Positions 42,731 to 51,543 of a stretch of DNA of 64,000 bases are shown here, piece by piece; the stretch's first letter is position 1; every line of letters starts with the position of its first letter. Under the pieces are notes generated by a model. That model did no database searches. It was given only the letters and a program-made list of their open reading frames with translations, and was not told the origin of the DNA. A program made the position numbers and the translations under genes. Source of the stretch: Sphingopyxis solisilvae (lineage in GTDB: Bacteria > Pseudomonadota > Alphaproteobacteria > Sphingomonadales > Sphingomonadaceae); the NCBI RefSeq assembly GCF_015475875.1, contig NZ_JADKYM010000008.1, forward strand, positions 62,001 through 126,000, given 5' to 3'.

Positions 42731-42786
42731 CGGTCAAAAAACTGTAATCTTCCGGTCAACTGATTGTCATCAATCGCCTCTAGGCG
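42731..42786 (+). promoter_or_regulatory. Tandem Pho-box-like array and -10 upstream of gspC
   Basis: Four units with exact 11-bp period: CGGTCAA (42731), CTGTAAT (42742), CGGTCAA (42753), TTGTCAT (42764). Exactly ten bases after the last unit comes TAGGCG (42781-42786), the same geometry as the lipoprotein promoter at 38036. The start site would be near 42793, with a leader of about 35 nt to gspC. Confidence 0.65.
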
Positions 42787-42828
42787 ATTCGCGACGGCAA
42801 CTTCAGCCTCGGGGGACAGGACGATTTC

Positions 42829-43707
42829 ATGGCGACGCTGATGTCCGGATCGGCCGTAAGCTTGCCGCGCGGGCTGCCTGCCTGGCTGCGCGTCACGCGC
42901 GGACCGTCGCGCGATGTCGGCCCGCGATTGCTTGTCGCGTTGCTCGGCGCCTTGCTGGTCTGGCAGGCGGTACGCCTGTTGTGGACCGTCATGACCCCGC
43001 TGTCGCCGCTGGGGGCGTGGCAGCCGCAGGAGGCGGTCATCGCGTCGCCCGCCGAACGCCGCGCGTTGTTCGGCAGCGTCGATCCCTTTTTCCGCACCGC
43101 CGAACAGGGGCCGGCCTCGGCCACCGTCACCGCGCTCGGTTTGACGCTGTTCGGGGTCAATATCAACGAAGCCACCGGCAGCGGCTCGGCCATCATCGCC
43201 GGCGAGGACGGGGTGCAGACCAGCTACGCAGTGGGTGACGAGATCGCCCCGGGGGTCAAGCTAGCCGGCGTGGCCTTTGACCATGTCCTGATCGACCGTG
43301 GCGGCGCGCGCGAAAGCCTGTTTCTCGACCAGAGCGGCGAAGCGGCGGTGGCCGCTGCGGCAACGGCATTGCCTGCGCCAACGCCCGAGGTTGCGGCAGT
43401 GCCCGCCGGAAGCAACGCGAGCGGCGAATTGTCGCCCGACAGTCTGAAGGCGGGCGTGGGGTTCGCGCCGCGCACAGAAAATGGCCGCGTCACCGGCCTG
43501 GTCGTCCAGCCGCAAGGCGACGGTGCGGTGTTCCGCGCCGCGGGGCTGCGTCCCGGCGACGTGATCCGGGGTATCAACGGACGGCCGATCGGGTCGGCCG
43601 GCGATGCTGCCGCGCTTGCCAACCAGATTGCGCCCGGTGCGCGCATCTCGCTCGAAATCGAACGCGGCGCCAGCGTCGTTCCCGTCGCCATCTTTTTGTC
43701 GAAATAG
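42829..43707 (+). CDS. gspC: Type II secretion system protein GspC
   Basis: 292 residues. A cytoplasmic N-terminus is followed by one transmembrane helix (LLVALLGALLVWQAVRLLW, about 31-49). Then comes the periplasmic homology region (VTALGLTLFGVNIN, then YAVGDEIAPGVKLAGVAFDHV), which contacts the N0 domain of GspD. The C-terminal PDZ domain is AAGLRPGDVIRGINGRPI. GspC links inner-membrane platform and secretin and helps select substrates. First gene of a thirteen-gene operon, preceded by the Pho-box-like promoter. Confidence 0.92.
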   Translation: MATLMSGSAVSLPRGLPAWLRVTRGPSRDVGPRLLVALLGALLVWQAVRLLWTVMTPLSPLGAWQPQEAVIASPAERRALFGSVDPFFRTAEQGPASATVTALGLTLFGVNINEATGSGSAIIAGEDGVQTSYAVGDEIAPGVKLAGVAFDHVLIDRGGARESLFLDQSGEAAVAAAATALPAPTPEVAAVPAGSNASGELSPDSLKAGVGFAPRTENGRVTGLVVQPQGDGAVFRAAGLRPGDVIRGINGRPIGSAGDAAALANQIAPGARISLEIERGASVVPVAIFLSK

Positions 43708-43712
43708 AGATT

Positions 43713-45902
43713 ATGCGTCTGAAACTTTCCCTGATGCTTGCCGCCGCCTTGCTGTCCGCCACCCCGGCGCAGGCGCAATATACGCTGAACGTCCGCGACG
43801 CGGACATCCGCGCCTTCATTCAGGACGCTGCGCGGATCACCGGGCGCACCTTCGTCATCGACGGCCGTGTCAATGGCAAAGTGTCGGTCGTCACCGACCG
43901 ACCCTTGTCGCGCAGCGAGTATTTCGAGATTTTCCTGTCGACATTGCGTTCGAACGGCCTGGTCGCAGTGCCCGGCCCGAACGGCAGCTACCGCGTCCAG
44001 CCGATCGACGGAGCCGCGGCACAGCCCGGCCGGATCGGCAGCGGCGGCGCGGCGCAGAACCAGTTCGTCACCGAAATCATCCGCCTGCGCCATATCGACG
44101 CCGTTGCGGCGGTCGAAACCTTGCGCCCGCTGGTCAGCGCGCAGGGATCGCTGACCGCGAACCGCAACGCCAACAGCCTGATCGTCGCTGACTTCGCCGA
44201 CAATATCCGGCGTATCCGCGCGCTTGCCTCCAGCATCGACCGCGACAGCTCGACCAGCCAGGTGGTGACGCTGAAAAATGCCGGCGCGCGCGAAATCGCC
44301 GCCGCGCTGACCGCGCTCGTTCCCGCCGCGGGCGAGGGTGCGCGCGCGCCGGTCGCGATCGTGCCGATCGACAGCAGCAACGCGATCGCGCTGCGCGGTG
44401 ACCAGGCGCTGGTTGCGCGCTTTGTCCAGATGGCGAAAGACCTCGACGCAAAGGCCGCAGGCGGCACCGAACTGCGCGTCTATTGGCTGGAACATGCCAA
44501 CGCCGAAACCTTGCTGCCGACGCTGCAACAGCTGGTCGGCGGTGGCAGCGATCCGGCACAAAAGGCGGGGCTCTCCCCGGCGGCGGCCTCCGGTGGCGGC
44601 GATGCGTCGTCGTCCGCTCCCGCCCAGACGACGGCGGCCACCGTCGGCGGTTCCGGCGGCAGCATTTCGACCCGCGGCCCCGCCATCGTGACCCGCTACG
44701 AAGGCGCCAACGCGATCATCGTTGCGGCCAATAGCGAGGTGCAGCGGATGCTCGGCGAACTGATCCGCCAGCTCGACAGCCGGCGGCAACAGGTGCTGGT
44801 CGAGGCGATCGTGGTCGAAATCGGCGACGATGCGGCGAAACGGCTGGGCGTCCAGTTCCTGCTCGGCGGCAAGAACATTCCCTTTGTCGCGACCAACTAC
44901 AGCAATGCCCAGCCGAATATCTTCACGCTCGGCGGCGCCTATGCCGCGACCCGGCTGACGCAGGATACGACCACGGTCGACGGCACGACGGTGGTGACCC
45001 AGACAACGAGCGCGCTCGGCAACAGCCTGCAAGAGGCGGCTGCCGCGTCGATCCTGGGGGCAACCGGCGGCTTCGCGGGCTTTGCCGGCGACATCGGCAA
45101 GAACACGATTTTCGGCGCAATCATCAACGCGGTGAAATCGGACACAACGTCGAACCTGCTTGCAACGCCGCATATCGTCACCCTCGACAATCAGGCGGCG
45201 AAATTCCTCGTCGGCCAGGACGTGCCGATCACGACCGGCGAAAAGCTCGGCACCAACTTCGAAAACGCCTTCCGCACCGTCCAGCGCGAAGAGGTCGGGA
45301 TCAAGCTGGAAGTGACGCCGCAGGTCAACGGCGCGGGCGAGGTGAAGATGTTCCTGCGCCAGGAAGTGTCCAGCGTCGCGGGTCCGGTATCGTCGCGCAA
45401 CAGCGACCTGATCCTGAACAAGCGGTCGTTCGAAACCGTGCTGACCGTCGACGATGGCGAAATCCTCGCGATCGGCGGGCTGCTCAACGACGACGAGCGC
45501 AAGACGATCGAGCGCATCCCGCTGCTCAGCGACATTCCGCTGCTCGGCGAGCTGTTCAAGTCACGCAGCCGGACGCGTTCGAAAACCAATCTGATGGTGT
45601 TCATCCGCCCGACGATCCTGCGCAATCGTGAGGATAATGCGGCACTGACCGCGCGGCGCTACGGCTATATCCGCGACTTCCAGTTGCAGCGGAACCCCGA
45701 TGAGGAACCCGCGATCGACACGCTGGTGCGCGATTATCTGGGCGCGGTGCCGCCGGTACCGACCGAGCCGACCGCCGCCGACATCACCGTCGGTCCGGTC
45801 AACCTGCCCGAACTGCGCGGCGCCGATGGACGGGTGATATCGACCGATGTGCCCCCTTCCGTGTCGAACGCGCCCGCGCCGCCGCCGGGAGAATATCCGT
45901 GA
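43713..45902 (+). CDS. gspD: Type II secretion secretin GspD
   Basis: 729 residues, five bases after gspC. A signal peptide (LSLMLAAALLSATPAQA) is followed by N0 (YTLNVRDADIRAFIQDAARI) and N1-N3 modules (FVTEIIRLRHIDAVAAVETL; VTLKNAGAREIAAALTAL). A long Ser/Ala/Gly insert at about 280-315 precedes the secretin domain with VGQDVPITTGE and the C-terminal strand signature NLMVFIRPTIL. It forms the outer-membrane pore. Its stop overlaps the gspE start by four bases. Confidence 0.95.
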   Translation: MRLKLSLMLAAALLSATPAQAQYTLNVRDADIRAFIQDAARITGRTFVIDGRVNGKVSVVTDRPLSRSEYFEIFLSTLRSNGLVAVPGPNGSYRVQPIDGAAAQPGRIGSGGAAQNQFVTEIIRLRHIDAVAAVETLRPLVSAQGSLTANRNANSLIVADFADNIRRIRALASSIDRDSSTSQVVTLKNAGAREIAAALTALVPAAGEGARAPVAIVPIDSSNAIALRGDQALVARFVQMAKDLDAKAAGGTELRVYWLEHANAETLLPTLQQLVGGGSDPAQKAGLSPAAASGGGDASSSAPAQTTAATVGGSGGSISTRGPAIVTRYEGANAIIVAANSEVQRMLGELIRQLDSRRQQVLVEAIVVEIGDDAAKRLGVQFLLGGKNIPFVATNYSNAQPNIFTLGGAYAATRLTQDTTTVDGTTVVTQTTSALGNSLQEAAAASILGATGGFAGFAGDIGKNTIFGAIINAVKSDTTSNLLATPHIVTLDNQAAKFLVGQDVPITTGEKLGTNFENAFRTVQREEVGIKLEVTPQVNGAGEVKMFLRQEVSSVAGPVSSRNSDLILNKRSFETVLTVDDGEILAIGGLLNDDERKTIERIPLLSDIPLLGELFKSRSRTRSKTNLMVFIRPTILRNREDNAALTARRYGYIRDFQLQRNPDEEPAIDTLVRDYLGAVPPVPTEPTAADITVGPVNLPELRGADGRVISTDVPPSVSNAPAPPPGEYP

Positions 45903-47392
45903 GCGAGCCCGAACCGATCGCGGCGCCGCCCGCGCCGGTCGATATTCCCTACGGCTTTGCGCGCCAGCACGGCGTGGTGATCGCGCCGGGCGACGGTGGC
46001 GCGTGGCTTGCGACCCTGCGCGACGATGCCGACCCCGCAGTGCTGATCGAGGTGAAGCGCTATCTTGCCGCGCCGCTGACGGTTGTGACCGCCAATGCGG
46101 CGGATTTCGACCGGCTGCTGTCGGACCATTATGCCGTCGACAGCTCGGCCGCCGCGATGGCGGGATCGCTCGACGGCAGTGATATCGATTTCAGCCTGCC
46201 GAGCGCCGAAGACCTGCTCGACAGCGCCGACGATGCCCCCGCGATCCGCCTGATCAACGCGATCATCGCCGAAGCGGTGCGGCAGGGGGTCAGCGACATC
46301 CATATCGAGCCCTATGAAAGCGGCCTTGTCGTGCGGATGCGCGCCGACGGCGTACTGCGCGAACATCTCCGCATGCCGCCGCACGTCGCGCCCGTCGTCG
46401 TCAGCCGCATCAAGGTGATGGCGCGGCTCGACATCGCCGAACGCCGTGTGCCGCAGGACGGACGTATCGGGTTGACGCTGGCGGGCAAGGCGGTCGACGT
46501 CCGTGTCTCGACCCTGCCGAGCCGCGCGGGCGAGCGGGTGGTGATGCGTATCCTCGACAAGGATGCGGCGGGGATCGATTTCGACGTCCTCGGCCTGTCG
46601 GGCGCCGCCGACCAGATTTTGCGCGAGGCGCTGGCCGAACCCAATGGCATCATTCTCGTCACCGGCCCCACCGGTTCGGGCAAGACGACGACGCTGTACG
46701 CCGCCCTCAAGCAATTGAACGACGGCCAGCGCAATATCCTGACCGTCGAGGATCCCGTCGAATATGCCGTCGACGGGGTTGGCCAGACGCAGGTGAACAG
46801 CAAAGTCGGGCTCGATTTTGCCGCGGGCCTGCGCGCGATCCTGCGCCAGGATCCCGATGTCGTCATGGTCGGCGAAATCCGTGACCGCGAAACCGCCGAC
46901 ATTGCCGTGCAGGCCTCGCTCACCGGCCACCTCGTGCTGTCGACCGTTCACACCAATGACGCGGTCGGCGCGATCACGCGCCTGAAAGATCTGAAGGTTG
47001 AACCTTTTCTGCTCGCTTCGACTTTGCGCGCCGTCCTCGCCCAGCGCCTTGTCCGCAAACTTTGCGACAACTGCCGCGAACCGGTGCAGGCCGACAACAG
47101 CGTCGCGGCGATGCTGGGTCTCGACATCGGCACCGTCATCTGGCGCCCCAAGGGCTGCGAGGCATGCGGCGGCACCGGCTACAAGGGCCGCATCGGTGTG
47201 TTCGAGGCGATCAAGGTCGACGAGACGGTGCGCCGTTATATCTACGCCGGCGGCGATGAATCGATGATCGCGAAACATGCGTTTCTGAAAGCGCCGACGC
47301 TCGCCTCGGCCGCGCGCGCGATGGTCGCGAAAGGGCTCACCACCGCCGAGGAGGCGATCCGCATCGCGCGGCGCGAGGAAGTCGATGCCTGA
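45899..47392 (+). CDS. gspE: Type II secretion ATPase GspE
   Basis: 497 residues, start GTG overlapping gspD as GTGA. The N-terminal N1E/N2E-type region (1-130) is followed by a RecA-like ATPase: Walker A GPTGSGKTTT, Asp box ILTVEDPVEY, Walker B VGEIRDRETA, and His box HLVLSTVHTNDA. The C-terminal zinc module has CDNC and CEAC. It drives pseudopilus assembly from the cytoplasmic face, in contact with GspL and GspF. Confidence 0.96.
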   Translation: MSEPEPIAAPPAPVDIPYGFARQHGVVIAPGDGGAWLATLRDDADPAVLIEVKRYLAAPLTVVTANAADFDRLLSDHYAVDSSAAAMAGSLDGSDIDFSLPSAEDLLDSADDAPAIRLINAIIAEAVRQGVSDIHIEPYESGLVVRMRADGVLREHLRMPPHVAPVVVSRIKVMARLDIAERRVPQDGRIGLTLAGKAVDVRVSTLPSRAGERVVMRILDKDAAGIDFDVLGLSGAADQILREALAEPNGIILVTGPTGSGKTTTLYAALKQLNDGQRNILTVEDPVEYAVDGVGQTQVNSKVGLDFAAGLRAILRQDPDVVMVGEIRDRETADIAVQASLTGHLVLSTVHTNDAVGAITRLKDLKVEPFLLASTLRAVLAQRLVRKLCDNCREPVQADNSVAAMLGLDIGTVIWRPKGCEACGGTGYKGRIGVFEAIKVDETVRRYIYAGGDESMIAKHAFLKAPTLASAARAMVAKGLTTAEEAIRIARREEVDA

Positions 47393-48599
47393 TTATCGCT
47401 ATGTGGCGATCGATCCCCAAGGCCGCGAGCGCAAGGGCCGGCTGACCGCCGCCAGCGACGATGCCGCGCGCGCCGATTTGGTGCGGCGAAAATTCCATAT
47501 CGTCGCGGTCGAGGCGGCGGGGGCAAAGCCCGCCAGCGGGTCGCTGCTCGCGTTCCGCCGCGAGCGGCTGAACAGCAAACAGCTCGCGCTGTTCACACGC
47601 CAGCTGGCGACGCTCGCCGAGGTCGCGCCGCTCGAGGAAGCGCTGCGCACCTTGACCCGCCAGAGCGAGGCCGAAAGTGCCCGCAATGTCATCGGCGACG
47701 TCCACGCCGGGCTGCTCGAAGGGCGCCGTCTCGCCGATGCGATGGCGCGCCAGCCCGCCAGCTTTCCGCCGCTCTATCGCGCGATGGTCGCGGCGGGGGA
47801 AACCACCGGCAGCCTGACGGTGATCCTCGCACGCCTCGCTGATCTGCTCGAACGGCAGGCCGAGGTGCGCGGCAAGCTGATCGCGGCACTCGCCTATCCG
47901 ATCGTGCTCGCGGTCGTTGCGATCGGCGTCGTCGCGGCACTGATGATCTTTGTCGTCCCGCGCGTTGTCGAACAATTCACCGACACTGGCCAGCAACTGC
48001 CGTTCCTGACCCGTGCGGTGATTGCGATCTCTAACTTCGCCGCGAACTGGTGGTGGCTGATCGCGCTGCTGATGATCGCCGCGGCGTTCGGTTGGGTGGC
48101 CGCGATGCGGCGCCCGGCCTTCAAGGCGCGCGTCGATGCGCGGCTTCTGCGCCTCCCGCTGCTCGGGCGGTTGCTGCGCGATCTCTATGCGGCGCGTTTT
48201 GCCCGCACGCTGGCGACGATGGTGTCCAGCCGGCTGCCGCTCGTCGACGGCCTGCGGCTGACCCTGCCGACGATCCGCAATGCGGCGCTGGCCGGCGCCA
48301 CGGCGGCGATCGTCGATCAGGTCCGTGCCGGGGGCAGCCTGTCGGCGGCACTGCGCGATGCCGGGGTGTTCCCGCCCTTGCTTGTTTACATGGCCGCCAG
48401 CGGCGAAAGCGCCGGACGGCTCGAGGTCATGCTCGAACGCGCCGCCGATTATCTCGAGCGCGAGTTCGATCGTTTCACCGCAGCGTCGATGGCCTTACTC
48501 GAACCTGTCATAATTGTGCTTATGGGGTCGTGCGTCGCTCTTATCATCCTCGCGATTCTGCTGCCGATCCTTCAGTTGCAGAATCTGGCCGGACTGTAA
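47385..48599 (+). CDS. gspF: Type II secretion platform protein GspF
   Basis: 404 residues, overlapping gspE by eight bases. Two cytoplasmic GspF domains start with FTRQLATLAEVAPLEEALRT and FARTLATMVSSRLPLVDGLR, separated by transmembrane helices (PIVLAVVAIGVVAALMIFVV and WWWLIALLMIAAAFGWVAAM), with a last helix near the C-terminus (VIIVLMGSCVALIILAILLP). It is the inner-membrane rotor for the pseudopilus. Complete. Confidence 0.95.
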   Translation: MPDYRYVAIDPQGRERKGRLTAASDDAARADLVRRKFHIVAVEAAGAKPASGSLLAFRRERLNSKQLALFTRQLATLAEVAPLEEALRTLTRQSEAESARNVIGDVHAGLLEGRRLADAMARQPASFPPLYRAMVAAGETTGSLTVILARLADLLERQAEVRGKLIAALAYPIVLAVVAIGVVAALMIFVVPRVVEQFTDTGQQLPFLTRAVIAISNFAANWWWLIALLMIAAAFGWVAAMRRPAFKARVDARLLRLPLLGRLLRDLYAARFARTLATMVSSRLPLVDGLRLTLPTIRNAALAGATAAIVDQVRAGGSLSAALRDAGVFPPLLVYMAASGESAGRLEVMLERAADYLEREFDRFTAASMALLEPVIIVLMGSCVALIILAILLPILQLQNLAGL

Positions 48600-48602
48600 T
48601 AA

Positions 48603-49094
48603 ATGTCGCTGATGCAGCTTTTCATTCGCCTGATGCTCGATCCGTCGCGCCCGACCTCGGCCCGGCGCCGCAAAAAGGACGAGCGGGGTTTCACCCTGAC
48701 CGAATTGATGGTCGTTATCTTCATCATCGGCCTGCTCGCGACGGTGGTGATGATCAACGTCCTGCCGAGCCAAGACCGCGCGATGGTTACCAAGGCAAAG
48801 GCCGACATTGCGACGCTGGAAACGGCGCTCGAACAATATCGGCTCGACAATCTGACCTATCCGGCGTCGACCGACGGGCTGAACGCACTGGTTTCGGCTC
48901 CGCCGTCGCTCGCCCAGCCCGAGCGCTATCGTCGCGGCGGCTATGTCAAGAAACTGCCCGCCGATCCGTGGGGGCGGCCCTATAATTACCAGGCGCCCGG
49001 CCCGAACGGGAAGGCGTTCGACGTCTGGTCGCTCGGCGCCGACGGCGCCCCCGGCGGGACCGACGATAATGCGGATATTCGCAGCGACAGCTAA
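48603..49094 (+). CDS. gspG: Major pseudopilin GspG
   Basis: 163 residues. The prepilin peptidase site is DERG/FTLTELMVVIFIIG, with the invariant Glu at +5; the leader is unusually long (29 residues, MSLMQLFIRLMLDP...). The C-terminal part has YRLDNLTYPAS, YVKKLPADPWGRPYNYQ and the calcium-site region with SLGADGAPGG, all typical of GspG. It assembles the pseudopilus. It overlaps gspH by 26 bp. Confidence 0.95.
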   Translation: MSLMQLFIRLMLDPSRPTSARRRKKDERGFTLTELMVVIFIIGLLATVVMINVLPSQDRAMVTKAKADIATLETALEQYRLDNLTYPASTDGLNALVSAPPSLAQPERYRRGGYVKKLPADPWGRPYNYQAPGPNGKAFDVWSLGADGAPGGTDDNADIRSDS

Positions 49095-49551
49095 GCCGCG
49101 CCGACGCCCGGCTACCAACGGTTTCACACTGGTTGAACTGATGGTCGTGCTGGCCATCATGGCGCTGGCCGCGACGGCCGTCGTGCTGACGATTCCCGGC
49201 GAGGATCGCGGCGTACGCAGCGAAGCCGACCGGCTCGCAGCGCGGCTGGCGGGCGCGCGAGATATTGCGGTGATCGAGGGCCGCAGCGTCGCGGTGAATT
49301 TCGCGCCGTCGGGCTACGGGTTCGAACGCCGGATCGCGGGCGAGTGGCAACCGCTGCCCGGTCGCGCCTTTGCCCAGCGGAACTGGCCGGGCAATGTGCG
49401 TTTCGCTGCGGGCAACGGGCAGGGCGTCGCGCGCATCCTCTTCGACCGCGTCGGCACCAGCCCGACCCCGCAGACGGTGGTACTGAGTGGCGGCGACGCG
49501 CGCGCGGTCGTGCGCGTGTCGGCGACCGGAGAGATCAGCCGTGGCGAATGA
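49069..49551 (+). CDS. gspH: Minor pseudopilin GspH
   Basis: 160 residues from ATG 49069, overlapping the gspG end; upstream codons of the longer frame are antisense or shadow. Cleavage site TNG/FTLVELMVVLAIMALA, then the GspH pattern ADRLAARLAGARDIAVIEGR and SVAVNFAPSGYGFERR. Minor pseudopilin at the pseudopilus tip with GspI, J and K. Confidence 0.92.
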   Translation: MRIFAATAKPRRRPATNGFTLVELMVVLAIMALAATAVVLTIPGEDRGVRSEADRLAARLAGARDIAVIEGRSVAVNFAPSGYGFERRIAGEWQPLPGRAFAQRNWPGNVRFAAGNGQGVARILFDRVGTSPTPQTVVLSGGDARAVVRVSATGEISRGE

Positions 49552-49927
49552 ACGCCCCCAGCGCCCCCAGCGCGGCGAGCGGGGCTTCACCTTGCTGGAA
49601 ATGCTGGTCGCGCTCAGCGTGATCAGCATCGCCGCGCTGACCCTCGTTCGCCTCGATGCCTTCGCGGTACGTACCGCGGGCGACCTCGACGAAAGCACCG
49701 TCGCCGGGATCGTCGCGCAGAACCGCGCCGTCGAACTGTGGACCGATCCCGCGCCGCCGACGATCGGCAACAGCGCGATCGGCGTCGCGAACGCGGGACG
49801 CAACTGGCGCGTCGAACAGCGCGTCGCGCGCACCGCCGACGACAGCCTGCTGCGTGTTGACCTGATCGTGCGGCCCGAAAACGGACGCGGGCAGGCGGCG
49901 CTGACGATCATCCGGTCGTCACGATGA
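49541..49927 (+). CDS. gspI: Minor pseudopilin GspI
   Basis: 128 residues from GTG 49541, overlapping gspH by 11 bp. Site GERG/FTLLEMLVALSVISIAAL, then AGIVAQNRAVELW and the strand RNWRVEQRVARTAD, characteristic of GspI. Core of the IJK tip complex. Confidence 0.92.
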   Translation: MANERPQRPQRGERGFTLLEMLVALSVISIAALTLVRLDAFAVRTAGDLDESTVAGIVAQNRAVELWTDPAPPTIGNSAIGVANAGRNWRVEQRVARTADDSLLRVDLIVRPENGRGQAALTIIRSSR

Positions 49928-50538
49928 ACGACGAACGCGGTTTCACGCTCGTCGAAATGCTCGTGGCACTATCCCTGTTCGCCGCGATCGCGGCGATTGG
50001 CGTCGGCCTGCTGCGCAGCAGCGTCGATACGCAGGATGCCGTTCAGGCGCGATTGCAGACAATGGGCGGGATCAATCGCGTCCGCGCGATCATGGCCAAC
50101 GAACTGGCGCAGACCGTGCAGCGTCCGACTCGCGGCGTCGCGGGTGAGGCGGTTCCCGCCTTTGTCGGCAGCTCCACCGGCTTCACCTTCGTTCACGCAG
50201 GTGCCGCCACGGACGAGGGTTCCCCGCGTCCGGGTGTCGAGCGCGTTGCCTATGCCTTTACCGATGGCGAGTGGCGGCGCGCGACGCAACCGATGCTCGA
50301 CGGGAGCGCAATGGGCAGCGGGGACCGGCTCGTCGGCGATGTCGTGGCGGTTGCGGCGCGCTATCGCGACACGGCCGGAAACTGGGCAGACAGCTGGAAC
50401 TCGGAACCCGGCGATCGCCTGCCGGTCGCGGTCGAGGTGCGCCTGACCCGCGGCGGGCGCGAGCCGTTGACGATGCTGTTCCTGACCGCGCCGACTTTGC
50501 CCGCACCGTCCCCGGCATCCGAAAGTCCGTTGCCGTGA
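49924..50538 (+). CDS. gspJ: Minor pseudopilin GspJ
   Basis: 204 residues overlapping gspI by four bases (ATGA). Site DERG/FTLVEMLVALSLFAAIAA. The globular domain contains GGINRVRAIMANELAQTVQR and the family strand RVAYAFTDGEWRRAT. Tip-complex pseudopilin. Confidence 0.93.
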   Translation: MNDERGFTLVEMLVALSLFAAIAAIGVGLLRSSVDTQDAVQARLQTMGGINRVRAIMANELAQTVQRPTRGVAGEAVPAFVGSSTGFTFVHAGAATDEGSPRPGVERVAYAFTDGEWRRATQPMLDGSAMGSGDRLVGDVVAVAARYRDTAGNWADSWNSEPGDRLPVAVEVRLTRGGREPLTMLFLTAPTLPAPSPASESPLP

Positions 50539-51542
50539 CGCGCCGCGCTTCCGGTGAACGCGGCGCTGCGCTGCTCAGCGTCCTGCTGCTCGTCGCGGTG
50601 ATGGCGGTGATCGCCGCCACCGCGCTGGACCGGCTGACGCTTGCGACCCGCATCGCGGGCAGCGCCGCGGTGGTCGATCAGGGGCGTGCCTACAGCTTTG
50701 CCGCCGAACAGATTGCGCTCCGCCGTGTCGGCGACCTTGTCGGGCGCGATCCCGCAAAGCTGACGCTGGCCGGCAATTGGCTGGGGCGCGATTTCGTGCT
50801 GCCATTGCCGGGCGGGGAAGGCCGCGCGCGCCTGCGCGACGCCAGCAACTGTTTTAACCTCAACAGCCTGGTTGCCGAAACCGCCCCCGGGCGATTCAGC
50901 CAGCGATCGGGCGCGATGCGCCAGTTCGCTGCCCTGATGACCGCGATCGGTATCGACGGCGGCGAAGCACAGGCGATTGCCGGTGCCGTGGCGGACTGGA
51001 TCGACAGCGACGGCAACGATGGACCGCTGGGCGCGGAAGACAATGTGTACCGGTCGATGCCGACCCCCTATCTTGCCGCCAATCGCAAGATGGTCGACGT
51101 CAGCGAGTTGCGCGCGGTGCGCGGCGTCAGCCCCAAAATCTACGCGCGATTGAAACCCTGGATCTGCGTCCTGCCGGTCACCGATCCGGTGCGGCTTAAT
51201 GTGAATACGCTCGCGCCCGAACAGGCGCCGCTCGTCGCCATGCTGCTCCCCGGCGAATTGACGCTTGCCGATTCACGGGCGGCGCTGGCGGCGCGGCCAG
51301 CGGGCGGCTATGGCAGCAGCGTGCGATTCTGGGAATCGGGTCCGCTCGAACGGTTCGACCCTCCGAATGATGTCGCCGAGCAGGCGGCGGTGACCAGCCG
51401 CTGGCTGGAACTGACGACGAATGTGACGATGGGGGACGGTTTCTTGACGGCAGTTTCACTCATCGACGCCAATGGTGGCGCGCCTGCCGCCGGACAGGCA
51501 CCGCCGATGATCGTGCGTCGCAACTGGGTCGAAAGCGACTGA
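50535..51542 (+). CDS. gspK: Minor pseudopilin GspK
   Basis: 335 residues from GTG 50535, overlapping the gspJ stop as GTGA; the longer upstream frame lies over gspJ and is not used. Hydrophobic start GAALLSVLLLVAVMAVIAA, lacking the usual Glu at +5 as in other GspK. Then DASNCFNLNSLV, DGGEAQAIAGAVADWIDSDG and VSELRAVRGVSPKIYARLKP, the GspK SAM-like insert. It caps the pseudopilus. Confidence 0.93.
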   Translation: MTRRASGERGAALLSVLLLVAVMAVIAATALDRLTLATRIAGSAAVVDQGRAYSFAAEQIALRRVGDLVGRDPAKLTLAGNWLGRDFVLPLPGGEGRARLRDASNCFNLNSLVAETAPGRFSQRSGAMRQFAALMTAIGIDGGEAQAIAGAVADWIDSDGNDGPLGAEDNVYRSMPTPYLAANRKMVDVSELRAVRGVSPKIYARLKPWICVLPVTDPVRLNVNTLAPEQAPLVAMLLPGELTLADSRAALAARPAGGYGSSVRFWESGPLERFDPPNDVAEQAAVTSRWLELTTNVTMGDGFLTAVSLIDANGGAPAAGQAPPMIVRRNWVESD

Positions 51543-51543
51543 C

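Noticed and set aside
43224..47278. Long minus-strand frames (649 and 514 codons) opposite gspD and gspE
   Set aside because: They mirror the codon structure of the gsp genes, which are certain; composition and lack of motifs mark them as shadows.
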